NCBI GenBank assembly: GCA_002392385.1
Contig: DGGX01000136.1
Coordinates: forward strand, 1 to 26,378
Origin: Lachnospiraceae bacterium UBA3863
Lineage (GTDB): Bacteria > Bacillota > Clostridia > Lachnospirales > Lachnospiraceae
DNA length: 26,378 nucleotides
Direction of reading: 5' to 3'
This document shows, one piece after another, positions 1 through 6,050 of this stretch. The notes under the pieces were generated by a model, which worked only from the letters and a program-made list of their open reading frames with translations, made no database searches and was not told the origin of the DNA. How positions within the stretch are numbered: position 1 is the first letter of the stretch; the number at the start of each line of letters is the position of its first letter. Made by a program: the position numbers and the translations under genes.

Positions 1-2
1 GC

Positions 3-425
3 GAAAGGCGTTCAAAAAACCGGAACGGCTTCGTGAGCACGGCAACGATCTACGAGTGCGAGGATTGCAGCGGCTGTCCGTATAAGGAGAAATGCATCCG
101 GGGGAACAACTGCAAGACTCCCATGGATGAACGAAACAAACGGTTCAATGTCTCCAAAGTCATGAAGGAGAAACGTCAGGAAACACTGGAACGGATCACC
201 ACGGAATACGGAACGAAGCTGCGGATCAACCGGAGCATACAGGTGGAAGGCAGCTTTGCAGTGATCAAAGAGGACATGGGATTTCGCCAGTATCTGTACC
301 GTGGGAAGAAGAACGTGCTGGCACAGAGTGTGCTGGCAGCCATCGCCCATAACATCAATAAGCTGCATTTCAAGATCCAGGGAGGCCGGACAGGCCAGTT
401 CCTGACAGACCTGAAAACAGCATAA
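3..425 (+). CDS. IS1182-family transposase, C-terminal part
   Basis: The frame is open to the window edge, so the N-terminal part, including the first catalytic residues, is missing. The visible part has the cysteine cluster CEDCSGCPYKEKC, which is typical of the region before the last catalytic block. It is followed by RSIQVEGSFAVIKEDMGFRQ, which contains the conserved glutamate of the DDE catalytic triad, and then the RGKKNV and AHNINKLH motifs that close IS1182 transposases. The enzyme would cut and join DNA at the ends of its own element. The stop is followed by a hairpin (538-564) and a terminal-repeat-like hairpin. Whether the full element is intact cannot be told from here. Confidence 0.85.
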   Translation, partial: ERRSKNRNGFVSTATIYECEDCSGCPYKEKCIRGNNCKTPMDERNKRFNVSKVMKEKRQETLERITTEYGTKLRINRSIQVEGSFAVIKEDMGFRQYLYRGKKNVLAQSVLAAIAHNINKLHFKIQGGRTGQFLTDLKTA

Positions 426-537
426 TAATTGAATTCTTAAAACAGATTTACCTGAGTGAGGATGTTTCCGGCAGGAAATGTCCTTGAGGAGTATTGTCTT
501 TTTCCAAATATTGGTCGAAAAAATCCTATAAAACAGC

Positions 538-564
538 GATAATCCGGCTGGAAGCCGGATTATC
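538..564 (+). terminator. Perfect 12-bp hairpin after the transposase
   Basis: GATAATCCGGCT at 538-549 pairs with AGCCGGATTATC at 553-564 around a 3-nt loop. There is no T-run directly after it, so it may act as a weak terminator or shield the transposase from read-through rather than being a classical terminator. Confidence 0.5.
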
Positions 565-576
565 AGTAGTTAGTTT

Positions 577-610
577 GGGGCGTCGCATTTTTACAAATGC
601 GACAGCCCCC
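577..610. repeat. IS terminal-repeat hairpin
   Basis: Arms GGGG-C-GTCGCATTT (577-590) and AAATGCGAC-AGCCCC pair with one bulge around a short loop. The right arm read outward-in matches an IS1182-like terminus. Subterminal self-complementarity like this is common at IS ends. Confidence 0.5.
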
Positions 611-725
611 TCCATAGGGGTTCAAATATGCCCTTAGTGCCGCACTTCTTTAGTGCTGTTCGGAAGGGCTTGTTTGCGATATACTGGCTATATATCAACC
701 GTTGGCACACAGATGGAGGGACAAA

Positions 726-1124
726 ATGGACGGAATGAACAATGAGAGACCCACACAGTACTCGCTGACATGGGAAGTGACGGATGACATGACGGCCAAA
801 AGGATCGGCAGCGCCGGCTCGAAGATCCTATCCACGCCCAACATGGTGGCGTTGATGGAAGACAGCGCGCTGGAACTTGCCAAGGCCTACCTGGAGGAAG
901 GACAGACCACGGTCGGCGCCGAGATCCACTGCCGCCATCTGGCTCCGACCCCGGTCGGCATGAAAGTGACCGCCACAGCGACCCTCCGCAGCATCGAGCG
1001 CCGGAAGATGTGGTTCGACATCGAGGTCCACGACGAGAAGGGCAAGTGCGGCGAAGGCTCCCACCTCCGCATCATGGTCAATTCCAAGGCCATGAAGGAG
1101 AAGGGCGAGGCGAAAGCGCAGTAA
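726..1124 (+). CDS. Hotdog-fold acyl-CoA thioesterase (FlK-like)
   Basis: A 132-residue single-domain protein of the length and layout of hotdog thioesterases related to fluoroacetyl-CoA thioesterase. It would hydrolyse an acyl-CoA in the cytoplasm; the substrate is not predictable. The core runs from about residue 25: STPNMVALMEDSAL contains the acidic residue on the central helix, followed by EGQTTVGAEIHCRHLAPTPV and a strand ending EVHDEKGKCGEGSHLR. The start at 726 has GGAGGG five bases upstream; an in-frame ATG at 702 lacks such a site. The gene ends inside the first unit of a 17-bp tandem repeat leading into the phosphodiesterase gene, so the two are probably co-transcribed. Confidence 0.85.
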   Translation: MDGMNNERPTQYSLTWEVTDDMTAKRIGSAGSKILSTPNMVALMEDSALELAKAYLEEGQTTVGAEIHCRHLAPTPVGMKVTATATLRSIERRKMWFDIEVHDEKGKCGEGSHLRIMVNSKAMKEKGEAKAQ

Positions 1125-1160
1125 AGGCGAAGACGCAGTAAAGGCGAAGGCGCAGTAGAT
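1110..1160 (+). repeat. Three 17-bp tandem units at the gene junction
   Basis: Units GCGAAAGCGCAGTAAAG (1110-1126), GCGAAGACGCAGTAAAG (1127-1143) and GCGAAGGCGCAGTAGAT (1144-1160) are direct copies with a few changes. The first contains the thioesterase stop codon and the last abuts the next ATG. It appears to be a local duplication that lengthened the intergenic gap. Confidence 0.85.
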
Positions 1161-1856
1161 ATGAAGAAGATCGGACTGCTCTCAGATACACACGGGCTCC
1201 TGCGGCCGGAGACGCTGCAGGCCCTGGAAGGCTGCGAGGCCATCCTCCACGGCGGCGATATCAACCGGCAGGAGATCCTCGACAGGCTCCGCGAGATCGC
1301 GCCCTTGTATGTCGTGAGAGGCAACAACGATAAGGAATGGGCGGCAGAGATTCCCTGTTTCCTGGACTTCACTCTTTTCGGGCTACACATTTACATGACC
1401 CACAAGAAGAAGGATCTTCCGAAAGACCTCACTGCGTATGACCTTGTGCTGTACGGCCACTCCCACAAGTATGAGCAGACGATCCAGGGAAGGACATTTC
1501 TGATCAACCCGGGGAGCTGCGGCCCGCGGAGGTTCCATCAGGAGATCACGCTGGCGATCCTCTGGCTGCGGGAGCAGGAAGACGGAAGCGGCGCAGCGGA
1601 TACAGAAGGATCCGCCGGGATCGACCGTATCGAGAAGATCCTGATCCCCCACGAAGGCACAGCGCATGTGACGTTGGATAAAATACAGCGCCGGGACATC
1701 GAACTGGCCGTCAGGGAGATCCAGAAGGGCCGGTCCGTCGGACAGGTGGCGGCAAGGACCGGCCTCAGCCGGGACCTTGCGGAGCAGGTCTGCCGCATGT
1801 ACCTGACACATCCCGGCGTGGATGCGGAAGGGATCATGACGAAACTGGGGCTGTAA
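1161..1856 (+). CDS. YfcE/MJ0936-family phosphodiesterase with C-terminal extension
   Basis: A calcineurin-like metallophosphoesterase. All metal-binding blocks are visible: LLSDTHG (residues 6-12), LHGGDI, RGNND, THKKKD and YGHSHK, then INPGSCGPRR, the closing signature of the YfcE family. Such enzymes hydrolyse phosphodiester bonds in the cytoplasm; the physiological substrate is usually unknown. Family members are normally about 155-180 residues; this one has 231. The extra 70-80 residues include a segment, RDIELAVREIQKGRSVGQVA to ARTGLSRDLAEQVCRMYL, that looks like a helix-turn-helix. The ribosome site is weak (AAGG within the tandem repeat), suggesting coupling to the upstream thioesterase. 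Confidence 0.88.
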   Translation: MKKIGLLSDTHGLLRPETLQALEGCEAILHGGDINRQEILDRLREIAPLYVVRGNNDKEWAAEIPCFLDFTLFGLHIYMTHKKKDLPKDLTAYDLVLYGHSHKYEQTIQGRTFLINPGSCGPRRFHQEITLAILWLREQEDGSGAADTEGSAGIDRIEKILIPHEGTAHVTLDKIQRRDIELAVREIQKGRSVGQVAARTGLSRDLAEQVCRMYLTHPGVDAEGIMTKLGL

Positions 1857-1895
1857 AGGCGGAGGGCGCCGGCCGGGATTTATACCACCAGTTTA

Positions 1896-1924
1896 ATGAC
1901 AGATTCAAAAGGCAATGTTATAGT
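1896..1924 (+). promoter_or_regulatory. Sigma-A promoter for the 1930-2206 unit
   Basis: ATGACA (1896-1901), a 17-bp spacer and TATAGT (1919-1924) fit a housekeeping promoter. A start near 1931 would make a transcript that ends at the strong terminator at 2168-2206. Confidence 0.6.
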
Positions 1925-1929
1925 GCTCT

Positions 1930-2206
1930 ATGAGAGAAACAGGGCCACTGGTCCGGAAAGGAAAGGCAATGCTGCAGATACATACATTGAGCACACATGT
2001 CATAAATCATATGTATGATCTTCAGGGGATCATTATGCCGTCGGCCGATAAAGTTGAACGGTTTAATGAAGTATGCCTTATAAAAGAGGGACTAAGTGGA
2101 AGTCTGGGACCAGGTGTATCATGGCGTACACCGGTATGACCGGATAGACTTATGCAATTATGCTGAGAATGCCGCTTGTCCCAGAAGACAGGCGGCATTT
2201 TTATTT
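1930..2206 (+). ncRNA. Possible untranslated or short-peptide transcript upstream of the tRNA-like cluster
   Basis: This 275-base stretch lies between a good promoter and a rho-independent terminator. It holds a 69-codon ORF (1930-2139) starting at the expected transcript start, without a ribosome site and with no recognised similarity. Local hairpins are visible, for example CATACAT pairing with ATGTATG (about 1983-2015) and CCGGT with ACCGG (about 2131-2143). It could be a small RNA, a degraded gene or a leaderless ORF; no known RNA family was recognised. Confidence 0.3.
2168..2206 (+). terminator. Rho-independent terminator
   Basis: AATGCCGC-TTGTC pairs with GACA-G-GCGGCATT with small mismatches, followed by TTTTTATTT. 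It ends the preceding transcript just 18 bases before the first tRNA-like element. Confidence 0.85.
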
Positions 2207-2223
2207 AGAAACATAGCTTGCAT

Positions 2224-2296
2224 CGAAGTGTAGTTCAGCCAGCAGAACGTCCGTCTGATACGCGGAAGGTCAGTGGTGCAATTCCACTCACTTCGA
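2224..2296 (+). tRNA. tRNA-like element A, Ile (GAT) anticodon
   Basis: A full cloverleaf can be drawn. The acceptor stem is CGAAGTG/CACTTCG, perfect over seven pairs. The D stem is GTTC/GAAC, the anticodon stem TCCGT/GCGGA with loop CTGATAC, giving anticodon GAT (2257-2259), and the T stem AGTGG/CCACT. Odd features: the pair C1-G72 opens the acceptor; the D loop has AG where tRNAs have the invariant G18G19; the T loop is TGCAATT instead of TTCRANY, so G replaces pseudouridine 55. No CCA is encoded (ACTT follows the stem). It may be a decoding tRNA of phage type or a tRNA mimic bound by the Ro-like protein downstream. Confidence 0.6.
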
Positions 2297-2299
2297 CTT

Positions 2300-2409
2300 G
2301 GCGGTGGTAGCTCAACTGGTAGAGCGCTGGTACAACAAATCCTGCCCGGAATTTTAACAGCAATTCTGTCTGAACACAGATGTCGTTGGTTCGAATCCAA
2401 TCCACCGCC
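2300..2409 (+). ncRNA. tRNA-like element B, His-type body with replaced anticodon arm
   Basis: The acceptor stem GCGGTGG/CCACCGC can be extended by G at -1 opposite C73, the hallmark of tRNA-His. The D arm (TAGCTCAACTGGTAGAGC) and T arm (GTTGG-TTCGAAT-CCAAT) are canonical. Between them, where a tRNA has about 22 bases, there are 58 (roughly 2327-2384), and no GTG anticodon. This insert can form GAATT/AATTC (2349-2366) and, as an alternative sharing bases, CTGT/ACAG (2366-2379). So the molecule keeps the tRNA elbow and acceptor but cannot decode in the usual way. A small unrecognised intron is an alternative. Confidence 0.6.
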
Positions 2410-2413
2410 CTAT

Positions 2414-2488
2414 GGGATGCTTACAGCCAAATAGAAGATCGCTTCTCTTACAAGCACATGACTGTTAATCATGAAAACAATGCATCCT
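2414..2488 (+). ncRNA. tRNA-like element C, Asn (GTT) anticodon arm, no T arm
   Basis: An outer stem GGATGC/GCATCC (2415-2420 with 2482-2487, plus a G-T pair) encloses a hairpin AGAAG-ATCG-CTTCT (2433-2446) in the D-arm position. A perfect anticodon arm, CATGA-CTGTTAA-TCATG (2457-2473), has the loop sequence of bacterial tRNA-Asn. The T arm is replaced by about eight unpaired bases. Not a functional decoding tRNA as drawn. Confidence 0.5.
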
Positions 2489-2495
2489 GAACCTG

Positions 2496-2573
2496 TGACC
2501 CTTACAGCAAAGCATATTGGAAAACCAGACTGTAAATCTGCTGAGCGGTTCGAATCCGTAAATTAAAGGGTCA
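2496..2573 (+). ncRNA. tRNA-like element D, Tyr (GTA) anticodon arm
   Basis: An 8-bp outer stem TGACCCTT/AAGGGTCA encloses an anticodon arm CAGA-CTGTAAA-TCTG (2526-2540) with the loop of tRNA-Tyr. A shortened T arm CGG-TTCGAAT-CCG lies around 2546-2558. There is no convincing D arm, and six extra bases separate the T arm from the outer stem. It shares the string TTACAGC after its 5' strand with element C, suggesting common origin of C and D. Confidence 0.5.
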
Positions 2574-2581
2574 TGAACGAA

Positions 2582-2646
2582 CCAATGGGCGCAAAAGCGC
2601 GTTTCTCATAGTGAGCCCATTGGCGCAGCCTGCTGCGGCAGGCTGC
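2582..2646 (+). promoter_or_regulatory. Stacked hairpins in the leader of the Ro-like gene
   Basis: CCAATGGGC (2582-2590) pairs with GCCCATTGG (2615-2623). The enclosed segment can alternatively form GCGC-AAAA-GCGC (2589-2600) and CTCA-TAG-TGAG (2605-2615). Directly after comes a perfect 9-bp hairpin, GCAGCCTGC/GCAGGCTGC (2625-2646), with loop TGCG. The ribosome site follows at 2658-2666. No T-run is present, so this is not a terminator; it may be part of the RNA bound by the Ro-like protein or an autoregulatory leader. Confidence 0.6.
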
Positions 2647-2672
2647 CGACACACAGAAAGGAGGGAGAAAAG

Positions 2673-4142
2673 ATGAATTTCGCTGAAGCGGCGGTGATGA
2701 ACGCTGCATTTACAAGAACTGAAAACGGAGCCGTGGCGCTGAATAGCACCGGCGATGCGAGGCTGGACTTCTTCGGAACGGTCGGTTCCTTCCGCGGCGC
2801 GAAGGAGGAGAGGGTCACACGTCTTTTCTCCGAGGCCTACAAGGCGGATCCGCTGTTTGCGACCAGGATCGCTTTCTACGCACGAGATGTGAGGGGCGGC
2901 TTGGGTGAGAGGCAGACCTTCCGCACGCTGCTGCGGTTTATGGCCGCGTACCACCCGGAAGCCCTGCGTCCGAACATGGATCTGATCGGCGTATATGGCC
3001 GTTATGATGACCTGTACTGCCTGATCGGGACGCCGATGGAAGAGGAGATGTGGGCGGCTATGAAGAGGCAGTTTGAGGAGGATCGCCGGAACCTGCAGGC
3101 GGGGAATGCCATTTCTCTGCTGGCAAAGTGGATCAAGACGGCAGACGCCTCTTCTGCGAACACCAGGAAGCTGGGCATTCTGACAGCGCAGAAGCTCGGA
3201 TACTCCGTATACGAGTTCAAGCGTCTGGTGCGGGCGATGCGCAGACAGATCGGCATCGTGGAGGCCCTCATGTCCGCCGGCCGCTGGGAGGAGATCCGCT
3301 ACTCCGCAGTTCCGTCCAGAGCCATGATGATCTACAGAAATGCTTTCATGAAGCATGACGCGGACCGCTACAGTGCTTTCGTACAGAAGGCAGTAAGCGG
3401 GAAGGAGAACATTCACTCCGCGGTGCTGTTCCCCTACGACATTGTCGAGAAGGTCATGGACATCACCTGGGGACGCATCCGCATCACCGAAGATGCAGCC
3501 CTGGAAGCCCAGTGGCGCCAGCTGCCGGACTACGTGGAGGCAGGGACCAATGCCCTGGTCATCGCGGATACCTCCGGATCCATGTGCGGCAGACCCATGG
3601 CGACTTCTGTTGGCCTGGCCGTGTATTTTGCCGAGCGCAATACCGGCCCCTACCACAACATGTTCATGTCTTTCTCCGGGACCTCCCGGATCCAGGTGCT
3701 GAAGGGCGAGACCCTGGCGCAGAAGATCCGCAGCATCGACATGAACGACTGGGAGAACAACACGAACCTGCAGGCGGCATTTCAGCATGTTCTGGAGATC
3801 GCGGTACAGAACCATGTGGCGCAGGAGGACATGCCCCGGGCCCTGATCGTTATCTCCGACATGGAGATCGACCACTGCGGCGATAAGAACTGGACCTTCT
3901 ACGAGAAGATGTCTCAGAGGTTCAGAGACCACGGCTACCAGATCCCCAACGTCATCTTCTGGAACGTGGCCAGCCGCCGCGATGTCTTCCATGCCGACAG
4001 GAGCCGCAGAGGCGTCCAGCTGGTAAGCGGCCAGTCCGCCGCTGTTTTCCGCCAGGTCATGCAGTGCATCGGACTGAATCCTGTGGAGGCGATGGAAAAG
4101 ATCATCAATTCCGAGAGATACGCGGCCATCGCGGTTGCCTGA
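2673..4142 (+). CDS. Ro60-like TROVE/VWA RNA-binding protein
   Basis: A 489-residue protein with the architecture of Ro60/Rsr-type proteins as found in bacteria and phages. An N-terminal helical-repeat ring contains YARDVRGGLGERQTFR (about residues 68-83) and GRYDDLYC. A C-terminal von Willebrand A domain has an intact metal-ion site: D299-T-S301-G-S303, T364 in NNTNLQ, and D396 in ISDMEID. Known Ro proteins bind Y RNAs and misfolded RNAs and help exonucleases such as PNPase; some Y RNAs (YrlA) mimic tRNA. Here the gene directly follows four tRNA-like elements and two strong hairpins. The start has AAGGAGGGAG six bases upstream. No signal peptide or membrane segment is visible, so it is cytoplasmic. 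The family also resembles DUF2828. Confidence 0.85.
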   Translation: MNFAEAAVMNAAFTRTENGAVALNSTGDARLDFFGTVGSFRGAKEERVTRLFSEAYKADPLFATRIAFYARDVRGGLGERQTFRTLLRFMAAYHPEALRPNMDLIGVYGRYDDLYCLIGTPMEEEMWAAMKRQFEEDRRNLQAGNAISLLAKWIKTADASSANTRKLGILTAQKLGYSVYEFKRLVRAMRRQIGIVEALMSAGRWEEIRYSAVPSRAMMIYRNAFMKHDADRYSAFVQKAVSGKENIHSAVLFPYDIVEKVMDITWGRIRITEDAALEAQWRQLPDYVEAGTNALVIADTSGSMCGRPMATSVGLAVYFAERNTGPYHNMFMSFSGTSRIQVLKGETLAQKIRSIDMNDWENNTNLQAAFQHVLEIAVQNHVAQEDMPRALIVISDMEIDHCGDKNWTFYEKMSQRFRDHGYQIPNVIFWNVASRRDVFHADRSRRGVQLVSGQSAAVFRQVMQCIGLNPVEAMEKIINSERYAAIAVA

Positions 4143-4192
4143 GTTAGAAGCGCGGGCGGCCGTCACAGCCCGGATATCCATTGAATCACAAC

Positions 4193-4225
4193 ACAAGCCC
4201 ACTGGATAAGACCGGTGGGCTTGAA
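4193..4225. terminator. Hairpin after the Ro-like gene
   Basis: CAAGCCCAC pairs with GTGGGCTTG over nine pairs. No T-run follows on the plus strand, so it is more a transcript-end hairpin than a textbook terminator. The rest of the gap to 4361 holds a weaker hairpin near 4303-4334 (ATGAGA with TCTCAT) that could serve the minus-strand LysM gene. Confidence 0.45.
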
Positions 4226-4361
4226 AATTATGGCGAGGTCAAAGGGGTAGAAATAATTATGAATCCAATCTATTTTGGAATGGTAGATCTTTACGAGGGA
4301 AAGATGAGATAACTTCGTCTCTGGCCAGTTCTCATGAAATCAAAGTATGAGTTTATTGTCG

Positions 4362-5264
4362 TCACGGCATTACCAGCTCCTGCCCGGGATAGATGAGACT
4401 GGGGTCGGCAATAGAGGATCGGTTCTTCTCATAGATCTCGTTCCAGCGGTGGCCGTCGCCCAGACGCGATTCTGCAATACTCCATAGGCAGTCGCCTCTC
4501 TGCACCACGTAGGTGGCGGAGGGAGCGGCTGTTTCTGCGTCTTTTTCTGCCTTCTGATCCTCGCCGGCGTCAGTGGTGTTCTCCGCGGCGCGATAGGAGT
4601 AGTCGTAGGTGTCGTAGTACTCGTCATAGAAGCCGAGGCAGGCGTCCATGCCGGGACTGGAGCTGAGGGCCTTCTCCAGAACGGTCTGCCAGGAGCCGTA
4701 CTTCTCGTAGAGGGAGTCCGCGGTCGGCCCTTCCTCGTTTCCGTAGGTGTCGAGGTTGCTCTTTTTCACCCGTGCGAGGCCTTCGGGATCGCCGTCATAG
4801 GAGGCCAGGCGGATCTCATTGCGCTTGCGGCTGACGGCGCGGGCAATCTCCTCGACGTTCTTGCCCTGTCCCAGCATATCCTCGATCAGGCGGTAGAGCT
4901 GGGACATTTCCTCATGGTAGGCGGCACGCGTCTCGCGGGCGGCCGCCACCTGCGCCGGGTCCGTCCAGTCGAGGGCATCCGCATAGGAGCCCAGCCTCTT
5001 GGAGTCCGGATCGGGGGAAAAACCATACACCGCATCGGGGTTGACGACGATGTCTTTCATCGCGTCAGGATTGTCCTGCGGGTCATGCTCGTATCGGAAA
5101 GGCTGCGCCGGCTGGTCCTGTGCCTGCTGATCCTGCTGGGCCGGCTGCTGGGCGTCGGAAGCGAGGACAGGGACATATGTGCCGGTCAGAAGGCCGGCGG
5201 TGAGCAGGGCGGCGATGACGATCAGAAGCCGGCGGCTCCGGCAGGAATACTTGGAATTACGCAT
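4362..5264 (-). CDS. Secreted LysM-domain protein
   Basis: A 300-residue exported protein. A basic N-terminus ([13 protein letters not shown]) precedes a hydrophobic stretch [16 protein letters not shown] and a probable cleavage after VLAS. A Gln/Pro-rich spacer and an unassigned middle domain with many acidic and tyrosine residues follow (about 60-240). The last 50 residues form one LysM domain, opening [20 protein letters not shown] and closing [11 protein letters not shown], the fold that binds the N-acetylglucosamine of peptidoglycan. It likely sits in the cell wall; no catalytic domain is recognised. Translation starts at the ATG at 5264, with AGGAGG eight bases upstream; a GTG three codons earlier overlaps that site. 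Confidence 0.85.
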   Translation of the reverse strand: MRNSKYSCRSRRLLIVIAALLTAGLLTGTYVPVLASDAQQPAQQDQQAQDQPAQPFRYEHDPQDNPDAMKDIVVNPDAVYGFSPDPDSKRLGSYADALDWTDPAQVAAARETRAAYHEEMSQLYRLIEDMLGQGKNVEEIARAVSRKRNEIRLASYDGDPEGLARVKKSNLDTYGNEEGPTADSLYEKYGSWQTVLEKALSSSPGMDACLGFYDEYYDTYDYSYRAAENTTDAGEDQKAEKDAETAAPSATYVVQRGDCLWSIAESRLGDGHRWNEIYEKNRSSIADPSLIYPGQELVMP

Positions 5265-5285
5265 GGGTTGCACCTCCTTTTACCC

Positions 5286-5314
5286 ATTATAACATGCCCG
5301 ATCTCCCGTGCGAA
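5286..5314 (-). promoter_or_regulatory. Promoter of the LysM gene
   Basis: On the minus strand, TTCGCA, a 17-bp spacer and a perfect TATAAT (5291-5286) lie just ahead of the ribosome site. The leader would be only about 15 bases. Confidence 0.6.
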
Positions 5315-5423
5315 TGATGGATCTGCATTCTCTCCGAACGCGATATCGTTAAATCGATGTGGATAGGGTATACTGGGGATAGGGTAAGATCATCCCTGTG
5401 TATCCTGAGGAGAGGGAGCACTG

Positions 5424-5462
5424 CATGGGCATCGCCCATGGGGGAACCAGCTACGTAAGCTG
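5424..5462 (+). promoter_or_regulatory. Two small leader hairpins before the DUF5714 gene
   Basis: CATGGGC-ATC-GCCCATG (5424-5440) and CAGCT-ACGTA-AGCTG (5448-5462) lie between a -10-like TATACT (5369-5374) and the ribosome site. They suggest a structured leader, but no known riboswitch was recognised. Confidence 0.35.
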
Positions 5463-5480
5463 CGAAAAGGAGGAGCCGCA

Positions 5481-6035
5481 ATGACGATAGAAGAGAAAGC
5501 CGGCAGGATCATTGAAGATATTCAAAAAGAAACAGGAACCAATCCTGTAAGGATGTTCAAGAACCTCACAGCCAGAGACTACATCAGTATGCATGGCCCG
5601 GAGCATCATGTCCTGGACGGGGCCTGCCTGCTGATGGCATATCATAACGCTGGAGGAGAATTGGATATTGAGGAAAGCCTGAAGAAGATCCTTCATGAAG
5701 GTTTGAGAATGCCCGGGGCCATGTGCGGCCTGTGGGGCGTCTGCGGAGCCATAACCTCCATCGGCGCCGCCCTTTCCATCATTGACAGGACCGGGCCTCT
5801 TTCCAATGACGGCACATGGGGCAGCCACATGGCCTTCACGTCCGGTGCCATCGAGGAACTGGGCAGGATCAACGGCCCGCGCTGCTGCAAGCGGGACGCC
5901 ATGGTCGCGTTTAAACATGGAATAGACTATGTAAATCAGCACTATGGCGTCTGTTTGGAATATGAGAAGCAGAAATGCGAATTCTCACCAAAGAATCCCC
6001 AGTGCATCAAGGACAGATGTCCATTCTACGGATAA
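5481..6035 (+). CDS. DUF5714 cysteine-rich protein
   Basis: A 184-residue soluble protein of the DUF5714 type. Conserved points are HHVLDGACLLMAYHNAGG (about 34-51), the core RMPGAMCGLWGVCGAITSIG (about 76-95) and GPRCCKRDAMVA (about 133-144). The C-terminal tail has four cysteines in CLEYEKQKCEF and CIKDRCPFYG that could bind a metal or iron-sulfur cluster. The paired CG-x-CGA motif resembles redox C-GCAxxG-C-C proteins. The biochemical role is unknown. A strong AAAAGGAGGAG precedes the ATG. The next gene, pcp, starts 15 bases after its stop, so the two are probably one transcript. Confidence 0.8.
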   Translation: MTIEEKAGRIIEDIQKETGTNPVRMFKNLTARDYISMHGPEHHVLDGACLLMAYHNAGGELDIEESLKKILHEGLRMPGAMCGLWGVCGAITSIGAALSIIDRTGPLSNDGTWGSHMAFTSGAIEELGRINGPRCCKRDAMVAFKHGIDYVNQHYGVCLEYEKQKCEFSPKNPQCIKDRCPFYG

Positions 6036-6050
6036 AGTACGAATACAGTT

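Larger units (their letters stand above)
1..610 (+). mobile_element. IS1182-type insertion sequence, right part only
   Basis: The window opens inside a transposase reading frame of the IS1182 type. After its stop come a perfect 12-bp hairpin and then, at 577-610, a second hairpin whose outer arm, read on the minus strand, begins GGGGGCTGTCGCATTT. That GGGGCTGTCGC start is like the terminal inverted repeats of this family, so the element probably ends near 610. The left end lies outside the window, and no target duplication can be checked. Confidence 0.65.

Noticed and set aside
1930..2139. 69-codon ORF as a real gene
   Set aside because: No ribosome site, no recognised family; listed only as part of a possible RNA unit.
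2158..2400. 80-codon minus-strand ORF starting MDSNQRHLCSD
   Set aside because: It is the antisense of tRNA-like elements A and B; such DSNQ starts arise from reading the T arm backwards.
2571..4202. 543-codon minus-strand ORF opposite the Ro-like gene
   Set aside because: A mirror of a high-GC coding frame; no ribosome site or recognisable domain, while the plus strand has a clear TROVE/VWA protein.
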